19,923 bases of DNA, taken from the NCBI GenBank assembly GCA_021797415.1, contig JAJZZT010000101.1, positions 1 through 19,923 on the forward strand, read 5' to 3'. Positions 15,447 through 19,923 of the stretch are shown here, one piece after another. The notes under the pieces were generated by a model, which was not told the origin of the DNA, searched no databases, and saw only the letters and a list, made by a program, of their open reading frames with translations. Origin of the DNA: Bacillota bacterium (GTDB lineage Bacteria; Bacillota; Bacilli; Alicyclobacillales; SLC66). Made by a program: the position numbers and the translations under genes. The number at the start of each line of letters is the position of its first letter. Position 1 is the first letter of the stretch.

Positions 15447-15953
15447 TCAGAAATCCAGTTTCCATCCGCTTTGCAACCAGTTGTACAAGTGCGGGTCCTT
15501 CACATATTCCGAACCTTTATTCGTTATCACAAGAACTGTATTTCGAACATAATGTAATTGGGTGTTATAAAATCCTCCTGGCATCTGACTCTGCGTAAGA
15601 TATGAAGCACAAAGCAAATGAATCCAATTAGATCTATCAAAATTGATCTGAAGAATCGACGGTCCAATGAAAGCGTATTGAATAACTTTAAATTCTATGG
15701 ATGGAGTATGTAAATGAACCTGTTCAGCATTAGATAACCATCCAATAATTTTTCTCTCCACGACTTTCGGGTGTTTTGCGCTTAAAATTCTCATATCAGG
15801 TGTGTCTGGCAAGAACTGAACTGATCTTACATAAGAACTTACGGTTGGTAGTGAAATTCTGGTTTGTACTCGCATGATTAATTGAACTGCTGTGAGACCT
15901 GAAAGGGTAAGAACTAATAGCGGTACGATACGCCATATCCATGATGAACGCAC
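15447..15953 (-). CDS. Small single-pass membrane protein of unknown function, inside the insert
   Basis: About 168 aa from GTG 15953. Residues about 6-26 form one hydrophobic segment (WIWRIVPLLVLTLSGLTAVQ), an uncleaved anchor or signal peptide; the remaining ~140 residues would lie outside the membrane and include the segment KIIGWLSNAEQVHLHTPSIE and an ending LYNWLQSGWKLDF. The layout, a short helix-like repeat KxxxWLxxAxxV followed by strands, recalls small extracytoplasmic proteins of Bacilli, but I do not recognise a named family. The open frame reaches ATG 16019, but GGAGG 7 nt before GTG 15953 favours the shorter form. Base composition differs sharply from the host genes, consistent with transfer. 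Confidence 0.65.
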   Translation of the reverse strand: MRSSWIWRIVPLLVLTLSGLTAVQLIMRVQTRISLPTVSSYVRSVQFLPDTPDMRILSAKHPKVVERKIIGWLSNAEQVHLHTPSIEFKVIQYAFIGPSILQINFDRSNWIHLLCASYLTQSQMPGGFYNTQLHYVRNTVLVITNKGSEYVKDPHLYNWLQSGWKLDF

Positions 15954-16109
15954 ATTCACACCTCCGTCAGTACTGGCATGAATCTTGCAGAAAGTGCTAC
16001 CGAATTTTCGGGCTAGCATTTTCTGATCTTCACTTAGAAGAAGTTCATATTTTTATATTAATAATCTATATATTTATATTATTTCACGGCTTTAGATAGC
16101 ATTAGAAAA

Positions 16110-16155
16110 GATCAGAGTAAGATCTGAGATGGTGCATCCCGATCTCACTCTGATC
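16110..16155 (-). terminator. Terminator-like hairpin in the insert
   Basis: GATCAGAGT (16110-16118) pairs with ACTCTGATC (16147-16155), and GAGAT (16126-16130) with ATCTC (16142-16146), leaving a one-sided bulge. On the minus strand it is followed by TTTTCT. It sits just after the stop of the truncated gene at 16163, as a rho-independent terminator would. Confidence 0.5.
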
Positions 16156-16162
16156 GATCAAC

Positions 16163-16255
16163 TTAACTCCAAGGATTGTAATTGTTCACTTGATCACCTT
16201 GATTATGAAATTGGTTAATGAAACTTCCTGTGCCATCAGACCCTACGGTTTGCAT
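16163..16255 (-). pseudogene. Truncated C-terminal gene fragment at the insert edge
   Basis: A 30-codon frame ends with TAA at 16163-16165 and reads MQTVGSDGTGSFINQF followed by an Asn/Gln-rich end (NNYNPWS). It starts 5 nt from the right boundary of the insert, where an in-frame TGA made by the junction precedes it, and it has no RBS. With the terminator-like hairpin behind it, this looks like the end of a gene cut off when the insert joined the repeat. Family unknown. Confidence 0.45.
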
Positions 16256-16258
16256 TTG

Positions 16259-16312
16259 TCAATCGATCACAACCAGCGCCGTCTTTGCAGGATTCAGTTG
16301 AAGTTCAGCCAT
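16259..16312 (-). pseudogene. Orphan 5' fragment of the isochorismatase-like gene
   Basis: Repeat copy 2 keeps the RBS, the ATG (16312) and the first 17 codons (MAELQLNPAKTALVVID) of the isochorismatase-like gene; the junction with the insert then creates a TGA at 16259-16261. Directly downstream of the metallophosphoesterase gene, this would yield a 17-aa peptide from an intact ribosome binding site. Confidence 0.8.
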
Positions 16313-16500
16313 GTCCGTCCCTCCTCCTGCACAGTCTATCTTTACTGGTTCCTCACGTCAACGTCAGGATAATGTATATCGGAGTGATGCAAAGGTGCCC
16401 CGGCTCTGCCGGCCACCGGGAGCCCGTCGATCTCCCGGCGCTGTTCAAACGGAATCGCCTCCCAAAAACCTTTCATAAGCACCTCGCCGTACCAGTCCGG
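16261..16500. repeat. 240-bp direct repeat, copy 2
   Basis: Copy of 15074-15313 with one mismatch (G16347). It contains the genuine 3' end of the metallophosphoesterase gene, the old spacer and the orphan start of the isochorismatase-like gene. Because each neighbouring gene is completed by one copy, neither was inactivated. Confidence 0.97.
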
Positions 16501-17193
16501 AGAGAAACAGAACGATCGCCTTTTCGCGAGAGTCACCGTCACATTCCGAGAGTATTCCACCCTGCGGATTTCAATCGACCGCGTCGCCGTGTCCAACACG
16601 GCGTACGCCGGACGCCCGTCCCCATCGAGTGAAAATCCGACCGCCCCCGCGTTGACGAGTTGCCTGCCGGCAAAACGGTACACAAAGGGAATATGGACAT
16701 GCCCCATGACAATCCAGCCAGCGCGTACGTCACGCAGATGCCCGCGAACCTCGTCCGGCGGATCGTGAGGCTGGATCCCGGCAAACGGATCGCGGGGCGT
16801 GCCATGGACAAAGAGCAGTTGCAGCCCGTCTGCCTCAATCGCATACTGCAGCGGCAGCGTCTCAAGATACGCCAGATCGCCCTCCTGCATCCTGTCTGTA
16901 TGCCACTTCAGATACGGCGACTCATGTGGATTCTCCCGATATGTATAATCCGCGTGCGCATTGCGGCGCGCGAGCGATCCCAGCAGCCGGAGATCGGTGT
17001 TCCCGTGAACGCAGGGAATGCCGAGATCCCGGATCGCCGCCACGCACTCAGACGGCGCAGGCCCCTTATACGCCAAATCGCCCAGACAGACGAGTTGATC
17101 ATACTGCACCCGGCGCAAATCGCATAGCACCGCCTGGAGAGCCTCCAGATTGCCGTGAATGTCGGATATGACCGCCACCCGCAACATCTTCAC
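16342..17193 (-). CDS. Calcineurin-like metallophosphoesterase (YfcE/MJ0936-like)
   Basis: About 283 aa. All motifs of the dimetal phosphoesterase fold are in order: DxH in ISDIHGN, GD in CLGDLAYKGP, GNxD in HGNTD (Asn-Thr-Asp in place of the common GNHD), H in FVHGTP, and GHxH in MGHVHIPF. Such proteins cleave phosphodiesters or phosphomonoesters with Mn, Fe or Ni; the substrate is unknown. About 80 residues after GHVH complete the fold and a basic C-terminal tail. Start: GTG 17193 has AGAGGA 6 nt upstream; ATG 17187 (GGGGTG close by) and ATG 17211 are alternatives. The gene lies 35 nt downstream of the ArsR-like regulator, so it is probably cotranscribed with it. Its last 53 codons are in repeat copy 2. 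Confidence 0.92.
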   Translation of the reverse strand: MKMLRVAVISDIHGNLEALQAVLCDLRRVQYDQLVCLGDLAYKGPAPSECVAAIRDLGIPCVHGNTDLRLLGSLARRNAHADYTYRENPHESPYLKWHTDRMQEGDLAYLETLPLQYAIEADGLQLLFVHGTPRDPFAGIQPHDPPDEVRGHLRDVRAGWIVMGHVHIPFVYRFAGRQLVNAGAVGFSLDGDGRPAYAVLDTATRSIEIRRVEYSRNVTVTLAKRRSFCFSPDWYGEVLMKGFWEAIPFEQRREIDGLPVAGRAGAPLHHSDIHYPDVDVRNQ

Positions 17194-17228
17194 CCCGTTT
17201 CCTCTACCCATCCCTTTTTGCCGCTTGT

Positions 17229-17930
17229 CTACACATCCTCTAGGTCCTCCAACCCAAGGTGAGTGCGCAGCGCGGCCTTGCCCGCCTCCGTGACCACAAC
17301 CGCCCGCCTGCCGACAACATCCGTTCCGGGACGGCGAGCAAACCAGCCCAGCTCGAACAGGCGCTCCGTGAGGCGGACGGCGAGCGGGCCAGCCAGGTGT
17401 TCCGTGCGCTCCGTCCAGTCAATGTGCAACGGCACGTCCCTGCGCGTCCCGTCCCAGGCAACGCCAAGTTTCGCAAGCCAGGCAAGCCCCGCGTCGGTCA
17501 GGCGGCAGCCGGATGCCGCGCGCTCAAAGTATCCGCGCGCCGTCACAGCCTCCGCGATCGCCACTCCCACGCGGCCCGCCACATGATCGTAGCAGGTGCG
17601 GGCATAGCGCAGGGCCTTGCGCACATCCGACTGGCGCAGCGATCGCACGGGACCGGGCGGCGCAACCGCCGCGAGCGATTTCATGACCTGCGCGACGGAC
17701 TCGTCCGCAAAGCGGTAGTAGCGGTGTCTTCCCTGCCGGGCCACCGCAAGCAGTCCGCCGTCCACCAGTTGACTGAGATGTTCGCTTGCGGTGGACGGAG
17801 CGATGCCCGCCGCCCTGGCAAGATCACCGGCCGGCCACGCCTCTCCGTCCATCAACGCCATGAGCATGGCGGCGCGCCTGGGGTCCCCGATGAGTTGGGC
17901 GACCTGAATCACCGAACCGTAGGCGTCCAT
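17229..17930 (-). CDS. ArsR-family winged-helix transcriptional regulator
   Basis: A 233-aa DNA-binding protein. The N-terminal ~90 residues form the winged helix: DPRRAAMLMALMDGEAWPAG, recognition helix IAPSTASEHLSQLVDGGLL, and the wing RQGRHRYYRF. The remaining ~140 residues are a C-terminal domain found in longer ArsR relatives near drug exporters; it has no clear CxC metal site, so a metal sensor is unlikely. ATG 17930 has a GGGGAGG RBS about 8 nt upstream. It is divergent from an MFS exporter, with a perfect inverted repeat in between, so the likely role is repression of both directions, released by an exporter substrate (inference). Confidence 0.88.
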   Translation of the reverse strand: MDAYGSVIQVAQLIGDPRRAAMLMALMDGEAWPAGDLARAAGIAPSTASEHLSQLVDGGLLAVARQGRHRYYRFADESVAQVMKSLAAVAPPGPVRSLRQSDVRKALRYARTCYDHVAGRVGVAIAEAVTARGYFERAASGCRLTDAGLAWLAKLGVAWDGTRRDVPLHIDWTERTEHLAGPLAVRLTERLFELGWFARRPGTDVVGRRAVVVTEAGKAALRTHLGLEDLEDV

Positions 17931-17959
17931 GCGCCAAGCCTCCCCTTCGTCTCATTTCG

Positions 17960-17988
17960 AGCGTAACCGAAATGTGCCTCGGTTACAA
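17960..17988 (-). promoter_or_regulatory. Candidate promoter of the ArsR-like operon, overlapped by the operator
   Basis: On the minus strand TTGTAA (plus 17983-17988), 17-bp spacer, TACGCT (plus 17960-17965). The spacer and both elements are covered by the inverted repeat at 17963-17986. The -10 is weak (3 of 6), so the call rests on spacing and overlap. Confidence 0.35.
17963..17986. promoter_or_regulatory. Operator: perfect inverted repeat GTAACCGA-N8-TCGGTTAC
   Basis: Two perfect 8-bp half-sites (17963-17970 and 17979-17986) are spaced by 8 bp. Their centres are 16 bp apart, close to one and a half DNA turns, as expected for a dimeric winged-helix repressor. It lies between the divergent ArsR-like and MFS genes, 32 nt from the regulator's ATG, and overlaps the -10 elements of both directions. 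Confidence 0.7.
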
Positions 17989-17989
17989 T
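17984..17989 (+). promoter_or_regulatory. Candidate -10 element of the MFS exporter
   Basis: TACAAT (5 of 6 matches) shares three bases with the right operator half-site. No good -35 stands at 16-18 bp. Transcription would begin near 17996 and leave a leader of about 210 nt. Confidence 0.4.
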
Positions 17990-17995
17990 CACGGA

Positions 17996-18206
17996 AACGG
18001 CGGTGAGAGACGCCGGGCAGGTGAACGGAGACAAGACGCCGGGCAGGCGATCGAAGGAGAGAAGCGGAGATGCGGGCGGAAAACGTAGATGGGCTCCCAT
18101 GGCGCCGAGGCGGCACCATCGGAAGAATGAAAATTCACCGGACCGTCGGCGTACCCTTTGCCCGTCGCGAGTTCCGCGAAGCGGTGTCTGAGCAGGAGCA
18201 AAGGGG
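17996..18206 (+). other. Long leader of the MFS exporter gene, with a direct repeat
   Basis: The stretch holds GACGCCGGGCAGG twice (18009-18021 and 18035-18047, 26 bp apart) and a 62-codon open frame from GTG 18003 to 18191. The frame has an extremely basic composition (many Arg/Lys) and no good RBS, so I do not call it a gene. The exporter's own RBS (AGGAG at 18194-18198) ends the leader. Confidence 0.4.
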
Positions 18207-19598
18207 ATGACGACGACCGGCAGAAGACATTTTCAAGATAAAAACGCAGGGGAACGCGGCATCCTGTGGGTGGCGGAGGCCGGACTGTTCCTTTCCACAC
18301 TGGACACGGGGATCATGAACATCGCGCTGCCGACGCTGCAGTCGGCCTGGCACACGTCCGTGCCTGGGGTATCGTGGGCGGTGACACTGTACGCGACATC
18401 GCTGGTGGCGACCGTGATGCTTTTTGGCAGGTGGGCCGACCGCATCGGACGGTTGCGAATCTTCTTGTGGGGATTGCTGCTCTTTGGCATTTCGTCCGCA
18501 TGGTGCGGAGCGGCGCCGTCGCTCGCCCAGATGATCGCGGCGCGGGCAGCGCAGGGCGTCGGCGCTGCGATGGTGCAGGCTACTGCCGCGGCGCTGGTGA
18601 CCACCGCCGTCGGCGCGCCACGGCGGAGCGCCGCACTTGGCAGCCTTGCGATATTTCAAGGTCTCGGTCCCATCGCCGGGCCGAGCGTCGGCGGACTCAT
18701 CCTCTCCACACTCGGCTGGCGGTGGCTTTTCTGGGCCAATCTCCCCGTCGTCGCGGTCGCCGGACTGGCTGCCTGGCGCCTGCGTCAGTGCGTTCCGCGG
18801 ACGACCCATGTATCGCCGCTGAATGCGACAGGCAATCTCCTGCTCGCCTGCGCAGTGACCGCAGCATTGTTCGCAACCGGTGGCACCGCGTCCGCTATGG
18901 CGCGATGGCCGTGGATCCTGTTCGCCGTCCTGGCGGTGAGCGGCCTGTGGCTGTGGGAACGGCGCAACCAGACTCCCATCATCCCGTCCGGGCTCTGGCG
19001 CAATCGCCGCTTTGTCGCCTCCGTCATCGGCATCGCCGCGGTCGGCGGAGCGACATCGCTCAGTTTCCTGTTGCCGCCCTTTCTGCTCGAAAGGGTACAG
19101 CGCATGCCGCCGTGGCAGGCGAGTCTCGTGAACGCATTCGCTCCCCTTGGCCTCATCGCACTCTCACGCCCGTCCGCAACGTGGGCGAAACACATCGGCG
19201 CCCTCCGCGTAACGGCGCTCGGCCTGGCGGTCATGACCGTCTCCTTCGCCGGGCTTGCGCTCCTCCCCCTGCACGCCGCCGTCACCGCGATGGCGGTCCT
19301 GCTCTTTTGCTACGGGCTGGGAGCCGGCCTGTTTTTCCCGGGCAACCTGTCCACCCTGATGGACACAGCCGGTCCAGAATTGCAGGCCACACTCGGCAGC
19401 GTCCAGCGCATGGGCCTGAATCTCGGCACGGCCATCGACATCACGATGGGTTCGCGCATGCTCGGCCTCGCGGCAGGCACCGGGACGGTGCTTTCAGCGA
19501 CCGGGGTGCGCAGCGCCTGGATATACGGGGCGCTGACCCTCGCGCTGGCGCTTGTGTTCACGCTGTGGGCGCGGGCGCGCCATGGGGGTTTATCTTGA
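18207..19598 (+). CDS. MFS multidrug exporter, DHA2-like
   Basis: A 463-aa major facilitator with about twelve to fourteen hydrophobic segments. Motif A is GRWADRIGRLR between helices 2 and 3. The antiporter motif C region is GLGPIAGPSVGGLI in helix 5, which marks drug/H+ antiporters; the first helix contains LDTGIMNIALPTLQ, typical of the EmrB/QacA (DHA2) group. It would expel a small hydrophobic compound in exchange for protons. ATG 18207 has AGGAG 8 nt upstream. It is divergent from the ArsR-like regulator with an operator between them. The stop codon overlaps a cre-like palindrome. Substrate unknown. Confidence 0.92.
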   Translation: MTTTGRRHFQDKNAGERGILWVAEAGLFLSTLDTGIMNIALPTLQSAWHTSVPGVSWAVTLYATSLVATVMLFGRWADRIGRLRIFLWGLLLFGISSAWCGAAPSLAQMIAARAAQGVGAAMVQATAAALVTTAVGAPRRSAALGSLAIFQGLGPIAGPSVGGLILSTLGWRWLFWANLPVVAVAGLAAWRLRQCVPRTTHVSPLNATGNLLLACAVTAALFATGGTASAMARWPWILFAVLAVSGLWLWERRNQTPIIPSGLWRNRRFVASVIGIAAVGGATSLSFLLPPFLLERVQRMPPWQASLVNAFAPLGLIALSRPSATWAKHIGALRVTALGLAVMTVSFAGLALLPLHAAVTAMAVLLFCYGLGAGLFFPGNLSTLMDTAGPELQATLGSVQRMGLNLGTAIDITMGSRMLGLAAGTGTVLSATGVRSAWIYGALTLALALVFTLWARARHGGLS

Positions 19599-19609
19599 AA
19601 ACGTTTTCT
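19595..19609. promoter_or_regulatory. cre-like (CcpA/LacI-type) palindrome
   Basis: TTGAAAACGTTTTCT includes the perfect 12-bp palindrome GAAAACGTTTTC (19597-19608) and fits the catabolite-response consensus TGWAARCGYTWNCW at every position. It overlaps the exporter's stop codon and lies in the gap between convergent gene ends, an unusual place for an operator, so function is doubtful. Confidence 0.4.
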
Positions 19610-19753
19610 TCCAGTATTATTCCAGTCGCCGCCCTGCCCTTTGCTCCTGCGTGGACACCGCTATCGCTAAACTCGCCGGACACAGGGGATGACGACGACC
19701 CAGCACACCTTGTCCATGGCGCGGAACTCGCCGGGCAAAGGGCTGGGCCACTC

Positions 19754-19923
19754 CTACTTGTGTACGGGTTCGTCGCCGAAGTGCGCCTGCAGCCGTGCCA
19801 ACTCCCCGGTCAGCCTGCTCACCTCTCCCTGATGGCCGGGATCGGCGTACACATTGTTCAGTTCATACGGGTCCGCCTCCAGATCGAACAGCTCCCACTC
19901 CGGTTCTTTCGGCAGATCCCGCG
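19754..19923 (-). CDS. Sulfatase, C-terminal end only (continues beyond the window)
   Basis: The last 55 codons before a TAG at 19754-19756 run to the window edge. They contain WELFDLEADPYELNNVYADP, the hallmark end of arylsulfatase-type enzymes (E-L-[YF]-D-L-x-x-D-P-x-E-x-x-N), followed by an amphipathic helix (VSRLTGELARLQAHF). The catalytic part, including the CxPxR motif for formylglycine, lies outside the window. Family sulfatases remove sulfate from organic esters; the substrate is unknown. It is convergent with the MFS exporter, with a 155-nt gap that holds the cre-like site and no gene I can support. Confidence 0.85.
   Translation of the reverse strand, partial: RDLPKEPEWELFDLEADPYELNNVYADPGHQGEVSRLTGELARLQAHFGDEPVHK

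Larger units (their letters stand above)
15314..16260. mobile_element. 947-bp AT-rich insert between the direct repeats
   Basis: The segment between the repeat copies is visibly richer in A and T than all surrounding genes. It holds one minus-strand membrane-protein gene (15447-15953), an AT-rich upstream stretch (about 16050-16085), a terminator-like hairpin (16110-16155) and the truncated end of another gene (16163-16255). No transposase, integrase, terminal inverted repeat or short target duplication was seen. The boundary is exactly the repeat ends. The shape fits single-crossover integration of a circle of about 1187 bp, or of a larger element later reduced (inference). The 15314-15446 part holds no gene I can support. 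Confidence 0.65.

Noticed and set aside
15314..16260. Classical insertion sequence or MITE
   Set aside because: No transposase, no terminal inverted repeats, and a flanking duplication of 240 bp is far beyond transposase target-site duplications.
18003..18191. 62-codon basic frame in the exporter leader
   Set aside because: No convincing RBS, composition typical of a GC-rich chance frame, no recognisable motif.
19688..19834. Frame starting MTTTQHTLSM that echoes the exporter start
   Set aside because: Runs antisense through the well-supported sulfatase end and has no further similarity to the exporter.

Overview
The window looks like chromosome of a moderately high-GC Bacillota, possibly of the Alicyclobacillus type (inference). 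Strong AGGAGG-type ribosome binding sites recur, GTG and TTG starts are common, sigma-A-like promoters are readable, and there is a CcpA cre-like motif. No rRNA, tRNA, CRISPR array or transposase gene was seen. Most genes are GC-rich. A few islands are visibly more AT-rich: about 2.7-3.8 kb, 8.2-9.6 kb and especially 15.3-16.26 kb. These look like later acquisitions.

Layout: (1) 1-1669, the two ATPases of an oligopeptide ABC importer, the first cut by the window edge. They run into a convergent, frameshifted secreted-protein gene (1666-2486). (2) 2694-4507, minus strand: a FlaR-like P-loop kinase and two NUDIX hydrolases. (3) 4542-8118, plus strand: a promoter and two overlapping ABC exporter half-transporters, probably a heterodimer, ended by a hairpin shared with the next convergent gene. 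(4) 8177-9646, minus strand: a NIPSNAP-like protein, a remnant in which the start of a NUDIX gene abuts the 3' end of a seryl-tRNA synthetase gene, and a GNAT acetyltransferase. (5) 9793-11120, minus strand: a cytoplasmic Asp-box (BNR) propeller translationally coupled to a MoaD/ThiS-like protein ending in Gly-Gly, with its own promoter. (6) 11223-13326, minus strand: a class C beta-lactamase-like serine hydrolase coupled to a NUDIX hydrolase, followed by a small unrecognised gene remnant. (7) 13533-14504, plus strand: a Gfo/Idh/MocA oxidoreductase. (8) 14544-17930, minus strand: an ArsR-like regulator, a metallophosphoesterase and an isochorismatase-fold protein that once formed one operon. 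(9) 18207-19598, plus strand: a divergent MFS exporter. (10) 19754 to the end: the C-terminus of a sulfatase.

The most striking structure is at 15074-16500. A 240-bp direct repeat (one mismatch) flanks a 947-bp AT-rich segment that splits the metallophosphoesterase/isochorismatase operon without damaging either gene. The insert carries a small membrane-protein gene, a terminator-like hairpin and the truncated tail of another gene. This is the geometry expected from single-crossover integration of a small circular DNA, but no integrase is visible and misassembly is possible.

The second point of interest is the Asp-box propeller plus Gly-Gly ubiquitin-like pair, whose biochemical role I cannot name. 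The third is a perfect 8-8-8 operator between the ArsR-like gene and the MFS exporter that overlaps both promoters and suggests local drug-responsive control.
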